Shown in pieces: positions 8,298 to 17,321 of a stretch of DNA of 64,000 nt. The stretch's first letter is position 1. Each line of letters opens with the position of its first letter. Source of the stretch: Demequina sp. B12 (GTDB taxonomy: Bacteria; Actinomycetota; Actinomycetes; Actinomycetales; Demequinaceae). Both the position numbers and the translations under genes were made by a program. The notes under the pieces were generated by a model. That model did not search any database. It was not told where the DNA came from and saw only the letters and a list, made by a program, of their open reading frames with translations. The stretch spans positions 620,001-684,000 of the forward strand of contig NZ_JAPEHU010000001.1 of the NCBI RefSeq assembly GCF_028823635.1, read 5' to 3'.

Positions 8298-10521
8298 GGC
8301 GTGACTCCGGTGCTCCCGTCTCTACGTGTACGGTGCCGGCCATGTGCTTGACGCGCGCCGCGATCTCTTCATGGCGTCCGTGCACCATGGGGCGTTGCTG
8401 CGGGTTTCCTAGGTAGCCGCAGGTGCGCTTGACCACGTCGCAGGTGCGGGGGTCGTCATTGCCGCAGGCGGGGCAGGCAAAGCCGCGGGCCGTGGGGTCA
8501 AAGTCTCCGGCATAGCCGCATGCGTAGCACTGGTCGATGGGGGTGTTGGTGCCCAGGTAGCCCACCCGGTCGTAGGCGTAGTCCCAGACGGCTTCGAGTG
8601 CTTTGGGGTTGGTGCGCATGACGGGGTATTCGACGTAGTGGATGAAGCCGCCGGAGGCGTAGCGCGGGTAGTCCGCTTCAAAGTCGAGCTTCTCAAACGG
8701 TGACGGGTTCTTGCGCACGTCGTAGTGGAAGGAGTTCGTGTAGTAGTCCTTGTCCGTGATGTCAGCGACCGAGCCAAAGCGCTCGCGGTCCATGCGGCAG
8801 AACCGGTCGGTGAGGGATTCGGATGGGGTGGAGTACACGGAGTAGTGGTAGCCGGATTCGGCTTTCCACTGTGCGGCGGAGGTCGCCAGTTTTTGCAGCA
8901 CGGCGAGGGTGAGTTCCTTGGCGTCGGGGTTGTTCTCCCAGGCACCACCAAAGAATGCGGCAGCGACTTCGTACAGGCCGATGTATCCCATGGAGATGGT
9001 GGCGCGGCCGTTGCGGAAGAGGTCGTCGACGTTGTCCTCGACGGCGAGGCGCTGCCCAAATGCGCCGTGCACGTACAGGATGGGGGCGTTTGCGGGCACC
9101 GCTTCTTTGCAGCGTTCCACTCGGAACGCGAGGGCGTCGTGCACGATCTCCAGGCGTTCGTCCAAGAGGCGCCAGAACGCTTCCAGTGATCCGTCCGCTT
9201 CCAATGCAATGCGTGGCAGGTTCAGGGTGACGACGCCAAGGTTCATGCGCCCGTTGACTACGTCGTTGCCGTTGGCGTCCTCCCAGCCTTGCAGGAATGA
9301 GCGGCAGCCCATGGGGGCTTTGAAGGAGCCGGTGAGTTCCACGATTTTGTCGTAGCTGAGGATGTCGGGGTACATGCGCTTGGTGGCGCATTCGACGGCG
9401 AGTTCTTTGATGTCGTAGTTGGGGTCGGTGGCTTCCAGGTTCACTCCCCGGCGCAGTGTGAACAGGAGCTTGGGGAAGATTGCGGTGCGGCCTTCTTTGC
9501 CGAGTCCGCGCAAGCGGATCTGCAGGATGGCGCGCTGGATTTCACGGGCGTACCAGGTGGTTCCCAAACCAAAACCGACGGATGTGAACGGAGTCTGCCC
9601 GTTGGACGTGAACAGGGTGTTGATCTCGTATTCGAGGGACTGCATCGCGTCGTAGATGTCTTTGCTGGTGCGCTCGCGAGCGTAGGCCTCGTGCTGGTCG
9701 GCGTCGGCGATCCATTGCACCGCTTCGGCGATGTGCTTGTCGTAGTTGAGTTCTGCGTACGGGGCGAGTACCTCGTCGATGCGGTCTACGGTGCATCCGC
9801 CGTACTGGCTGGAGGACACGTTCGCGATGATCTGGGCGATCTGTGCGGTGGCGGTCTGGATGGACCGGGGAGGTTCAATCTCTGCGTTGCCCATCCGGAA
9901 GCCGTGCTCGAACATTTCGGGAATGTCGATGAGGCAGCAGTTCGTCATGGGGGCGTAGGGCTGGTAGTCCAGATCGTGGAAGTGGATGTCGCCCTTGGTG
10001 TGCGCGTTTGCCACATGTGCGGGCAGCATTCGCAGGCCCACGGCCTTGCCCACGAGTCCGGCGGTCAGGTCGCGCTGCGTGTTGAACACGTCGGCGTCCT
10101 TGTTGGCGTTCTCGTTCACCACGGCTTGGTCTTTTTCGAGCAGGGTGGTGATGGTGTGGTTCAGGTCGGTGGCTTTGGCGCGCTTGAAGTCGCGCTGCAC
10201 GCGGTAGTCGATGTAGGCGCGGGCCACGTCGTATTCGCCGGCTTCGAGCAGCTCGTGTTCCACCGCGGACTGGATTTCGTAGATCTTCACTGCGCCCACG
10301 TGGCTGGTGCGCAGTTCGTCCACGACGCGCGCGGTGACCGATGCCAGGGTGGACTCGTGCACTGGGGTGAGGGTGCCGTGGGCGGCCACGTAAGCCTTGT
10401 GGATGGCGGCGCGGATGCGGTCCGCGTCGAAGGTGAGGGTGCGGCCGTCGCGCTTGGTGACAGCGAGTGTGGGGCGGGCCGATGCTTCGGTTGCTGGGGC
10501 GTCAAGGTCGGTGATGCTCAT
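8287..10521 (-). CDS. nrdD: Anaerobic (class III) ribonucleoside-triphosphate reductase
   Basis: Makes deoxyribonucleotides without oxygen by a glycyl radical. From this start (744 residues) an N-terminal ATP-cone domain (about 20-110; VTKRDGRTLTFDADRIRAAI) is followed by the catalytic barrel (GDIHFHDLDYQPYAPMTNCCL, SVGFGLGTTWYAREIQ). The C-terminus has the four-Cys zinc site (CYACGYAGDF... CPACG) and the RTCGYLGNP loop whose Gly carries the radical. The ATG at 10521 is preceded by GGGAGGGG; the open frame upstream lacks family similarity. Likely expressed under low oxygen and controlled by NrdR. Confidence 0.95.
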   Translation of the reverse strand: MSITDLDAPATEASARPTLAVTKRDGRTLTFDADRIRAAIHKAYVAAHGTLTPVHESTLASVTARVVDELRTSHVGAVKIYEIQSAVEHELLEAGEYDVARAYIDYRVQRDFKRAKATDLNHTITTLLEKDQAVVNENANKDADVFNTQRDLTAGLVGKAVGLRMLPAHVANAHTKGDIHFHDLDYQPYAPMTNCCLIDIPEMFEHGFRMGNAEIEPPRSIQTATAQIAQIIANVSSSQYGGCTVDRIDEVLAPYAELNYDKHIAEAVQWIADADQHEAYARERTSKDIYDAMQSLEYEINTLFTSNGQTPFTSVGFGLGTTWYAREIQRAILQIRLRGLGKEGRTAIFPKLLFTLRRGVNLEATDPNYDIKELAVECATKRMYPDILSYDKIVELTGSFKAPMGCRSFLQGWEDANGNDVVNGRMNLGVVTLNLPRIALEADGSLEAFWRLLDERLEIVHDALAFRVERCKEAVPANAPILYVHGAFGQRLAVEDNVDDLFRNGRATISMGYIGLYEVAAAFFGGAWENNPDAKELTLAVLQKLATSAAQWKAESGYHYSVYSTPSESLTDRFCRMDRERFGSVADITDKDYYTNSFHYDVRKNPSPFEKLDFEADYPRYASGGFIHYVEYPVMRTNPKALEAVWDYAYDRVGYLGTNTPIDQCYACGYAGDFDPTARGFACPACGNDDPRTCDVVKRTCGYLGNPQQRPMVHGRHEEIAARVKHMAGTVHVETGAPESRHGA

Positions 10522-10623
10522 GGGGTCCCCTCCCGTGCGGCCGCGGGGGGCGGCCGGCTGTGTGTTGCGTGCGTCTGGTGGCGTATGGCCGGTGCCTCCT
10601 GAACGCTGCGGCGCTTCGTTGTC

Positions 10624-10670
10624 ACCACAACATGTGGGGGTCACTGGCTGTATATGACACTAGATCTAGT
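10624..10670 (-). promoter_or_regulatory. Candidate NrdR-box pair upstream of nrdD
   Basis: Two palindromic boxes lie 100-150 bp before nrdD: CCACAACATGTGG (10625-10637) and ACTAGATCTAGT (10659-10670), centres about 33 bp apart, near three helical turns. NrdR boxes are 16-bp AT-centred palindromes found in such pairs before ribonucleotide reductase genes. The fit is partial; nrdR is not in this window. Confidence 0.45.
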
Positions 10671-10718
10671 TGTCTCGGGAGTCTGGGTCTTTGGTCCCAT
10701 GACGCCCGACACGCCGTG

Positions 10719-11801
10719 CTAGACAGGCCACTCCAGGCCTGCGACATGCGCCCCCAGCAAGGGGTCGATCATGGCGCCGGTTGCGCTCATCACGCAGTCC
10801 GCTCCGGCACGCGCCAGCTCGTGGGCGTCTGTCGCCGTCATCACGCCACCCACGCCCACCAGTGCAAACTCTGCCCCGGCATCGGCCCTCCACCGTGAGA
10901 TGCGTGCCACCATGTCGCGTGCCGCCCATCCGATGGCGGATCCGCAGACCCCGGCAACTTCGCGTCCCGCGCCGGGAAGGGCTTGGCGGCCCTGGGCATC
11001 GACGAGTCGCGCCGGAATGGTGTTGATCGCGGACAAGCCGTCGACGATGGGGGTCACCGCAGTCAGAAACTCCGCCATGGCGGCTTCGTCACCGAAGTAC
11101 GCCATCTTCAGCACCAGGGGAGTGTCGCCAATCTCGTCTTTCACTGCGGCCGCGATCCGTGCCACGAGTGGGGTGTCGAAGCACAGCAGGTTGCCGGTGC
11201 CTTCGTTGGGGCAGGACAGGTTCATTTCAAGAATCGGGGCGCCCGTCTCCTTGGTGAGCCGCGCCGCCGTGACGTGGTCGGCGATGTAGGCGTCGACGGC
11301 GTCACCTTGTGGGTTTGCTGGGCGTGTGCCCTGGAACGATCCCACGAGCACTTGACCTTCGCCCGCGGAGGCCACCGCGCGTGCCATGTCTGGCTGCCAT
11401 GCGTCCGGGTCCCGCGACGGCACCCCGAACGAGTTGGAGATCGACGTGGCGTGGTCGAGGTCATCGTCGGCCAGCAGTGCCTCGTTGCGGTTGAACTCCA
11501 AGTCGCCGTCGACATGCACGGCGAGCGTGTTCGGGAAGGGGTGGCATGGGTGAGCGGCGGTGCGGACCGTCTTGTACACGGCCACATCGAAATGGTGACG
11601 GAAGGCGGCGTCGCAGTAGGCGGCGTTGACGAGCGGCCCCGCGGGAATGCCAAAGGGGCGATGCACGGGGAGCCCCAAGAACTCGTGCTCGGGTGCGGCG
11701 GTGGGCCGGGATGCCGGATCGGGCGCGTCTGCAAACAGCCCGAACGGGCCGTGGTCAAGGTTGTCTTCGTAGGTGGCGCGCGGATCGTAGAACCAAGTCA
11801 C
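10719..11801 (-). CDS. Dihydroorotate dehydrogenase-like flavoprotein
   Basis: A 360-residue TIM-barrel FMN enzyme related to PyrD. Marks include FGIPAGPLVNAAY near residue 60, the family motif EMNLSCPN (about 205), VLKMAYF (about 240) and VGVGGV (about 315). It differs from textbook PyrD in several loops, so it may be a divergent pyrimidine enzyme or a paralogue with another substrate; no pyr genes are adjacent. Start GTG 11801 is chosen because a TACGCT -10-like box (minus strand, 11809-11814) is seven bases upstream, consistent with a leaderless message. An upstream in-frame ATG would run into the terminator of the neighbouring gene. Confidence 0.78.
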   Translation of the reverse strand: MTWFYDPRATYEDNLDHGPFGLFADAPDPASRPTAAPEHEFLGLPVHRPFGIPAGPLVNAAYCDAAFRHHFDVAVYKTVRTAAHPCHPFPNTLAVHVDGDLEFNRNEALLADDDLDHATSISNSFGVPSRDPDAWQPDMARAVASAGEGQVLVGSFQGTRPANPQGDAVDAYIADHVTAARLTKETGAPILEMNLSCPNEGTGNLLCFDTPLVARIAAAVKDEIGDTPLVLKMAYFGDEAAMAEFLTAVTPIVDGLSAINTIPARLVDAQGRQALPGAGREVAGVCGSAIGWAARDMVARISRWRADAGAEFALVGVGGVMTATDAHELARAGADCVMSATGAMIDPLLGAHVAGLEWPV

Positions 11802-11823
11802 GTCTACGAGCGTAGGTATAGCA

Positions 11824-11908
11824 AAGCCCGCCTGCACGGGACCTTGGGCGCGACCCTCCACGGTGTGCTGAGGTAGTCCGCGCCGCATGCCGCCGTGCAA
11901 GCGGGCTT
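11824..11908 (-). terminator. Long-loop inverted repeat after the sugar porter
   Basis: Arms 11824-11839 and 11893-11908 pair over 16 positions with one mismatch and enclose a loop of about 53 nt; on the minus strand the second arm ends GGGCTTTG. It starts 13 bases after the sugar-porter stop and overlaps the presumed promoter region of the next gene. Confidence 0.55.
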
Positions 11909-11920
11909 GGCGTCAGGTGG

Positions 11921-13393
11921 TTACTCGCTGATGGTGCGGTTGTCGCCTACGGTGACGAACTTGCCGCGATGGATTTCCACGTTGTCCATGTCTTCGAGTT
12001 CCATGCCCTTGGTCTCCGGAACCCGGAAGAACACGAACACCAGAGACAGGGCCGCCATCGACGCATAGAAGCCGTAGGCGAAGGTGAGGCTGATGTCCGC
12101 GAAGATCGGGAACGTCATGGTGATCGCCCAGTTGGCGAACCACTGTGCAGCTGCGGCGACCGCGAGTGCGGTGGCGCGAATCCGGTTGGGGAAGATCTCT
12201 CCCAACAGCACCCACACCACGGGACCCCAGGTGGCTCCAAAGAACACGACGAATGCATTGGCGCCCACGAGTGCGATGCTGTCCCACGGGCCGTTCAACA
12301 CGGCTTCGCCGTCCGCATTCAGGGTGGCCGTGGAAAACGCGACGGCCATGATTCCCAAGGCCAGCGTCATTCCTGCAGAACCAATGAGAAGCAGAAGACG
12401 TCGTCCGATGCGGTCCACCAGCAGGATCGCGACGATCGTCACCACAATGTTCGTCACCGACGTGATGGTGGAGGTCAAGAACGCTTGGCTTTCGTCGAAC
12501 CCGACCGACTGCCACAGGGATGTCGAGTAGTAGAAGATGACGTTGATGCCCACAAACTGCTGGAAAACGCTGAGCAGGATTCCCACCCACACGATGGGCT
12601 TCAGCCCCAGTTTGTTGCCGCGCAGGTCGCGGAGGGACTGACGTTCTTCGGTGCCGATCGAACGCTCGATCTCAGCGATGCGGTGGTCGACATCCTGCTC
12701 GCCGGAGAACTTTCGCAGGACTTCGGCAGCGTCGGCGCTGCGTTGGCGGTACACCAAGTACCGCGGAGATTCGGGAAGCCGCAGTGCTGCGATGCCGTAA
12801 ATCAGTGCCGGCACCACACACACCATGAACATCCAACGCCATGCTTCAAGGCCCAGCCACAGTTCGTTGCTGGCACCATCGGCGGCTTCAGCCAGCAACT
12901 GGTCGCTCAGCAGAGCCGCAAAGATACCCAGCACAATCGCCATCTGCTGCAAGGAAGCGAGACGTCCGCGGAACTTCGCCGGCGCGACTTCGGAGATGTA
13001 GGCCGGCGCAATGACGGAGGCCGCACCGATCGCAAGACCACCCACGATGCGCCACAGCATCAAGTCCCACACTGCGAACGCTAAGCCTGATCCGACTGCG
13101 GAGATGAGGAACAGAGTCGCGGACAGCACCATCACTCGGATGCGGCCATAACGGTTGGCGATACCGCCTGCGAACCACGCTCCCACCGCACATCCCAGCA
13201 GGGCGGATGCGACCACGAAACCGGTGACCGCTTCCGACAAGCCAAACTCACCCGAGATCGAGTCCACTGCGCCGTTAATCACGGAGGAGTCAAAGCCAAA
13301 GAGGAAGCCACCGAGCGCGGCGCCAATGCTGATTCCAATGACACGTCGGTTGAGTTTTGCGTCGGCTATCGGCGCCGGGGAGGGACTACTCAT
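11921..13393 (-). CDS. Sugar porter family MFS transporter
   Basis: A 490-residue, 12-helix sugar:proton symporter. Family marks in order: GGFLFGFDSSVINGA in helix 1, the loop 2-3 motif GGIANRYGR, the PAYISEVAPAKFRGRL segment after helix 4, PESPRYLV before the central loop, QQFVGINVIFYYS in helix 7, DRIGRR in loop 8-9 and VPETKG after helix 12. QQFVGIN is typical of xylose/glucose/inositol importers; the true sugar cannot be read. A GGAG ribosome site lies before ATG 13393. No sugar-catabolic genes are adjacent. Confidence 0.9.
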   Translation of the reverse strand: MSSPSPAPIADAKLNRRVIGISIGAALGGFLFGFDSSVINGAVDSISGEFGLSEAVTGFVVASALLGCAVGAWFAGGIANRYGRIRVMVLSATLFLISAVGSGLAFAVWDLMLWRIVGGLAIGAASVIAPAYISEVAPAKFRGRLASLQQMAIVLGIFAALLSDQLLAEAADGASNELWLGLEAWRWMFMVCVVPALIYGIAALRLPESPRYLVYRQRSADAAEVLRKFSGEQDVDHRIAEIERSIGTEERQSLRDLRGNKLGLKPIVWVGILLSVFQQFVGINVIFYYSTSLWQSVGFDESQAFLTSTITSVTNIVVTIVAILLVDRIGRRLLLLIGSAGMTLALGIMAVAFSTATLNADGEAVLNGPWDSIALVGANAFVVFFGATWGPVVWVLLGEIFPNRIRATALAVAAAAQWFANWAITMTFPIFADISLTFAYGFYASMAALSLVFVFFRVPETKGMELEDMDNVEIHRGKFVTVGDNRTISE

Positions 13394-13514
13394 GAGGAGC
13401 TCCTAAGTCGTGAACTCGGCGCCGGTAATGCTGAGCGACAGTGGTGCCGAGTGAGTGGCAGGGGATACGGCTCTTGTTCTTGTCACCCTATCGACGCAGG
13501 TACGGGGACGCTCG

Positions 13515-14810
13515 TCAGGAACCGCCCAAATCGCCGGTCTCATCCACCAACTGTGGTGCCAGGTCTCCACGCCCCACGACGGTGACGGTGTCTAGCTCAA
13601 GCCACCGCGCCATCGTGGCGAGTTCTTTGGACGCGGCCTGTGCCACGGTGGCAGGGGAGAGGCGGCGTGCGCCTGGCGCTTTGCCGGTTTCGTGCCACGC
13701 GGCCTGGACCAGGAGTGTGCGGGTCTTTCGGTCGGCTTTGAGGTCGAGCCGCGCCACGATCTGGTCGCCCACGAGCAGCGGTAGGCAGTAGTAGCCGAAC
13801 ACGCGCTTGGCGGCAGGCGTATAGATCTCGATGCGATAGTCCACGCCAAACATGCGTTGAAGCCTGGGGCGGAACCAACACACCGGATCAAAGGGGCTGA
13901 GCAAGGTTGATGCGCGGGCCATGCCAGGGTCCTGCGCGTCGTGCGCCATCAGCGCTGGAGCATCCCAACCGTCCACCGAAACCCACGTGGCCAGCCCCCG
14001 CTCCACGGCAGATTCCGCCCACGCTTGGCCGCCCGCGCTCGCGTCCTTCCCGTCACCTGCAGGCCGGGCCGCATACGGGAGCCGGAAGTGGTCGGTCAGG
14101 TCCTTCACGGTGCCCACCCCGCACGCGCCCAGAGCCCTGTCGAACAACTGTTGTTGAGCATCGGCCCTACTGAGCCCCCAGTCACCTACGCTCGCACGCG
14201 GCAAACCCCACGCACGTTCCGTGGAGTCATACGTCCGCGCGAAGTGCCGAGCCCGTGACGCCGCGACTTCCCCCGTGATGAACAGATACTCGAGCGCCAC
14301 CTTCACATGGTTGTGGTCCCACCACGAGCCTCGTCGTTTACCTTCCGGACCCAAATGAGCGAGATCCGCCGCTACCACCGGTCCCTCTGCCTCCACCGCA
14401 GCCCGAACAGCGGCGATCAGCCCCGGCGTCTCCCGCTCCAACTGATCCCGAGTGCGGGCCTTCCACGTGGAGCGCGACCGCATCCGGTGATGCATCGCAG
14501 GCAACAGATCATGCGGCATCACTGACGCCTCATGCCCCCAATGCTCGAACGCCTCCGCAGCATGGCCATCCGCATGCCCCCACCACTCGTGGTCTGCCGT
14601 CGCCGTGTCGTATGGCCCCAGCCGCGAGTAGAGCGGCAGATAGTGCGCACGCGCAAGCACATTCACCGTGTCCAACTGCACAATGCCCTGGCGTTCCAAG
14701 TAGGAAGTCGCGTCCTGCGCACGAGGCTTCCTGCGCGGGCGCGCCCGGGACAACGACTGTGCGTGAAGAAAGACCCGGCGAGCCTCACGGGGGGTCAGAT
14801 CGGCGCTCAT
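13515..14810 (-). CDS. Winged-helix DNA glycosylase of the YcaQ/AlkZ family
   Basis: A 431-residue HTH_42 (DUF1006) protein. Members unhook alkylated or cross-linked bases from DNA. The catalytic motif is readable as VQLDTVNV (near residues 44-51): the Q-L-D form belongs to the YcaQ-like branch, whereas AlkZ has Q-x-Q. Also seen are HEWWGHADGHAAE, LSPFDPVCWFRPR (about 305-317) and FGYYCLPLLVGD. The Arg-rich N-terminus and three winged-helix segments fit the family. Start ATG 14810 is followed directly by conserved sequence. It stands alone, divergent from the tRNA-Thr promoter. Confidence 0.85.
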   Translation of the reverse strand: MSADLTPREARRVFLHAQSLSRARPRRKPRAQDATSYLERQGIVQLDTVNVLARAHYLPLYSRLGPYDTATADHEWWGHADGHAAEAFEHWGHEASVMPHDLLPAMHHRMRSRSTWKARTRDQLERETPGLIAAVRAAVEAEGPVVAADLAHLGPEGKRRGSWWDHNHVKVALEYLFITGEVAASRARHFARTYDSTERAWGLPRASVGDWGLSRADAQQQLFDRALGACGVGTVKDLTDHFRLPYAARPAGDGKDASAGGQAWAESAVERGLATWVSVDGWDAPALMAHDAQDPGMARASTLLSPFDPVCWFRPRLQRMFGVDYRIEIYTPAAKRVFGYYCLPLLVGDQIVARLDLKADRKTRTLLVQAAWHETGKAPGARRLSPATVAQAASKELATMARWLELDTVTVVGRGDLAPQLVDETGDLGGS

Positions 14811-14887
14811 GGTGTCACCCTAGTGACCGGCTGTGACACGCCTCCCGCACCGTCCCAGAAGGGGACTTTGTGCGGGAACCGAGCCCT

Positions 14888-14941
14888 GCATCGGCCCCAG
14901 TTCCGCCCGATTTCACTTTCACGCCGTGGTCCGTGTACTCT
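14888..14941 (+). promoter_or_regulatory. Promoter of tRNA-Thr with an upstream GCATCGGCCC word
   Basis: TTCACT (14912-14917), 18-bp spacer, TACTCT (14936-14941), ten bases before the tRNA. The word GCATCGGCCC (14888-14897) lies 14 bp before the -35; its complement recurs before most translation operons in this window. Confidence 0.6.
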
Positions 14942-14951
14942 AGTCCGGCTG

Positions 14952-15024
14952 GCCCCGATAGCTCAGTCGGCAGAGCGTTTCCATGGTAAGGAAAAGGTCC
15001 AGGGTTCGATTCCCTGTCGGGGCT
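14952..15024 (+). tRNA. tRNA-Thr(GGT)
   Basis: A 73-nt cloverleaf: acceptor GCCCCGA/TCGGGGC, D arm with AGCTCAGTCGG, anticodon stem TTTCC/GGAAA with loop ATGGTAA (anticodon GGT), T arm AGGG-TTCGATT-CCCT. The bases after the discriminator T read CCA, so the 3' end appears encoded. Confidence 0.96.
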
Positions 15025-15080
15025 CCAAGGATGGGTGCCGTCGCATCTCAGTCGAGACGCGGCGGCTGTCCCATTCTCGC

Positions 15081-15154
15081 GGCGGGGTAGCTCAGTTGGT
15101 TAGAGCACACGACTCATAATCGTGGGGTCGCGGGTTCAAGTCCCGCCCTCGCTA
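15081..15154 (+). tRNA. tRNA-Met(CAT), probably elongator
   Basis: A 74-nt cloverleaf: acceptor GGCGGGG/CCTCGCT with two G-U pairs, anticodon stem CACGA/TCGTG around CTCATAA (CAT), T arm GCGGG-TTCAAGT-CCCGC. The paired first position argues against initiator tRNA. A CAT anticodon could also be tRNA-Ile2, which sequence alone does not fully exclude. It sits 56 bp after tRNA-Thr and 67 bp before rpmG, probably one transcript. Confidence 0.93.
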
Positions 15155-15221
15155 CGACGCAGATTTTCCTTCTGCGACCGCGCCACGTGAGGCGCGTCAT
15201 CACAAGGCTGGGAGAGACTCC

Positions 15222-15386
15222 ATGGCAAAGAACGACGTTCGTCCCAAGATCACGCTCGCATGCACCGAGTGCAAGGACCGCAACTACATCACGCGTAAGA
15301 ACCGTCGCAACAACCCTGACCGCGTGGAACTCTCCAAGTTCTGCCGCAAGTGCGGAAAGCACACCGCGCACCGCGAGACGCGCTAA
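15222..15386 (+). CDS. rpmG: Ribosomal protein L33, zinc-ribbon type
   Basis: A 54-residue large-subunit protein starting [17 protein letters not shown]. Four cysteines (14, 17, 41, 44) in two CxxC pairs make it the zinc-binding form; organisms often carry a second, cysteine-free L33. The ribosome site GGGAGAG precedes the ATG. It follows tRNA-Thr and tRNA-Met, as in many actinobacteria. Confidence 0.96.
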   Translation: MAKNDVRPKITLACTECKDRNYITRKNRRNNPDRVELSKFCRKCGKHTAHRETR

Positions 15387-15403
15387 AACTCCAGAAGTTT
15401 CAA

Positions 15404-15462
15404 CAAAGGCCCCGTGCCCCACCGGTAGGGGGGCCGAAGGCGAGGGGGGAGCCGGGCCTTTG
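15404..15462 (+). terminator. Terminator-like repeat after rpmG
   Basis: CAAAGGCCC (15404-15412) pairs perfectly with GGGCCTTTG (15454-15462) around a GC-rich 41-nt loop and is followed by TGTT. Confidence 0.6.
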
Positions 15463-15612
15463 TGTTGCCCCGGCGCACGCGGTCCGGAGCACCCTCCCGT
15501 CGCTAGTACGCTGTGACCGCGTTCAGTCACGCATCCCCCGGCGCGTGGTAGCGCATTTGATGGCCAACATTTATTGGGAACTCAGCACCCATAAAGTTAC
15601 TGAGGAGAAAGC

Positions 15613-17052
15613 ATGACTGCGCCCGAGCGCACCGGTTTTGCCGGCAAAATCGATAGCTACTTCGAGATCACCGAACGTGGCTCCAACATCGGCCGCGAGA
15701 TCCGCGGTGGACTGACCACCTTCTTCACCATGGCGTACATCGTGGTGTTGAACCCCCTCATCATCGGCACCGTTGCCGACGGCGAGGGCAACTTCCTGGG
15801 CGGCGGCGACGCCCCCAACCTGGCTCTGGTTGCAGCTGCCACCGCGCTTGTCGCGGGAATCCTGTCCATCATCATGGGCGTGTGGGCACGGTTCCCCCTC
15901 GCCATGGCGGCCGGTCTGGGAATCAACGCCTTCCTCGCCTACTCGATCGCTTCGCGTGAAGGTATGTCGTGGCCGGAAGCCATGGGCTTCGTGGTCATCG
16001 AGGGCATCGTGGTGTTCATCCTGGTGCTCACCAACTTCCGTAAGGCCGTGTTCGCGGCTGTGCCGAACTTCTTGAAGCAGGCCATTGCGGTCGGCATCGG
16101 TCTGTTCCTGGCGTTCATCGGTCTGTACGACGCCGGCATTGTCCGCTCGGGTGCAGGTACGCCCACGCAGTTTGGCGACGGCGGTTACATCACTACTTGG
16201 CCGATGCTGGTGTTCATCATCGGTCTGTTCACCGCGATCGTGCTGATGGTGAAGAAGGTCCGTGGCGCACTGCTGATTTCGATCATCGTGGCGACGGTGG
16301 CTGCGGTCATCATCGAGGCGGTCGCGGGTCTGGGCGCGTCGGTGGACAACCCCAACGGCTGGGCGCTCGTGGTGCCGGTCTTGCCGGACGCGATCGTGTC
16401 TGCGCCTGACTTCTCGCTCGTGGGTCAGGTTGACTTGTTCGGTGGATTCACGTCGCTGCCGGTGCTGACGGCGCTGCTGCTGATCTTCTCGCTGCTGATC
16501 ACTGACTTCTTCGACACCATGGGCACCATGACCGCCGTGGGTGCCGAGGCCGGCCTGAACGACGAGAACGGCAACCCTCCCCGCACTCAGCAGGTGCTGC
16601 TGGTCGACTCGATCGGTGCTGCTGCCGGTGGTTTGGGTTCGGTGTCGTCGAACACGTCCTACATTGAGTCCGCTGCAGGTGTGGGTGACGGTGCGCGCAC
16701 TGGTCTTGCCTCGATCGTGACGGGTATCGCGTTCCTGCTGTCGACCTTCCTGACTCCGCTGTATGCGCTGGTGCCGTTCGAGGCCGCTACGCCCGTACTC
16801 GTGGTGGTCGGTTTCTTGATGGTGTCGCAGGTGGCGGGAATCGACTGGAAGGACTACCGGATCGCGATTCCGGCGTTCTTGACGTTCATCCTGATGCCGT
16901 TCGGTTACTCCATCTCCGCAGGTATTGGTGTGGGCTTCATCTCCTACGTCCTGCTGCAGCTGGTGTCCGGTGGCGCACGCAAGGTTCACCCGCTCATGTG
17001 GGGTACGGCTGGCGCGTTCGTCGTGTACTTCGCTTCGGGACTGTTCCTGTAG
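15613..17052 (+). CDS. AzgA-type (NCS2) purine permease
   Basis: A 479-residue, about 12-14 helix nucleobase:proton symporter. The start of the AzgA branch is clear: TTFFTMAYIVVLNPLIIG near residues 35-52. Later marks are the DFFDTMGTMTAVGAEAGL segment (about 301-318) and SNTSYIESAAGVGDGARTG (about 346-364). Family members import adenine, guanine or hypoxanthine; which one cannot be read here. TGAGGAGAAAGC before the ATG provides the ribosome site. I saw no purine riboswitch fold in the 226 bp upstream. It ends at a strong terminator. Confidence 0.9.
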   Translation: MTAPERTGFAGKIDSYFEITERGSNIGREIRGGLTTFFTMAYIVVLNPLIIGTVADGEGNFLGGGDAPNLALVAAATALVAGILSIIMGVWARFPLAMAAGLGINAFLAYSIASREGMSWPEAMGFVVIEGIVVFILVLTNFRKAVFAAVPNFLKQAIAVGIGLFLAFIGLYDAGIVRSGAGTPTQFGDGGYITTWPMLVFIIGLFTAIVLMVKKVRGALLISIIVATVAAVIIEAVAGLGASVDNPNGWALVVPVLPDAIVSAPDFSLVGQVDLFGGFTSLPVLTALLLIFSLLITDFFDTMGTMTAVGAEAGLNDENGNPPRTQQVLLVDSIGAAAGGLGSVSSNTSYIESAAGVGDGARTGLASIVTGIAFLLSTFLTPLYALVPFEAATPVLVVVGFLMVSQVAGIDWKDYRIAIPAFLTFILMPFGYSISAGIGVGFISYVLLQLVSGGARKVHPLMWGTAGAFVVYFASGLFL

Positions 17053-17063
17053 CCAGTTTCTAG

Positions 17064-17116
17064 GGCCGATGCCCGGGTGACTTTCCGTACGGAAGGGAGC
17101 CCGGGCATCGGCCTTT
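17064..17116 (+). terminator. Intrinsic terminator after the purine permease
   Basis: Perfect 14-bp stem (17064-17077 with 17100-17113) followed by TTT; a nested CTTTCC/GGAAAG-like mini-stem fills the loop. The stem happens to contain GGGCCGATGC. Confidence 0.85.
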
Positions 17117-17182
17117 GGCGTCTGTGGCGGTGTCCGTGGGGTGCCGACGGTTGGGCGCTTGGGGTGGCACGCTCGGATCCCT

Positions 17183-17204
17183 TGTTCTCGGATTTCCGAG
17201 AACA
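17183..17204. promoter_or_regulatory. Perfect 10-bp inverted repeat, candidate operator
   Basis: TGTTCTCGGA and its exact complement TCCGAGAACA are separated by TT, and a further half-site-like GCGAGAAC follows at 17205. It lies 118 bp before hadA and 67 bp after the permease terminator, with no T-run, so a protein-binding site is more likely than a terminator. Confidence 0.5.
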
Positions 17205-17321
17205 GCGAGAACGAGTGCGCCCCTTCCCCGTCAAATGGAGCCATCTTCTTGTTTCAGTTCACTACAACCACCAGTTGGAGCCATGTGAGGGGACGGGGGT
17301 GGGGTTCGCTAGGCTGGCCAT

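Noticed and set aside
15387..15612. Purine riboswitch before the purine permease
   Set aside because: No three-way-junction core of that riboswitch can be found; only the rpmG terminator-like repeat and a ribosome site are present.
17064..17116. GGGCCGATGC copies at 17063-17072 and 34766-34775 as regulatory sites
   Set aside because: Both are parts of strong terminator stems, so they cannot be counted as independent evidence for the regulatory motif.
15571..17244. Long open frame opposite the purine permease
   Set aside because: Its product is a His/Gln/Arg/Asp-rich string without domain character; the permease is clear on the other strand.
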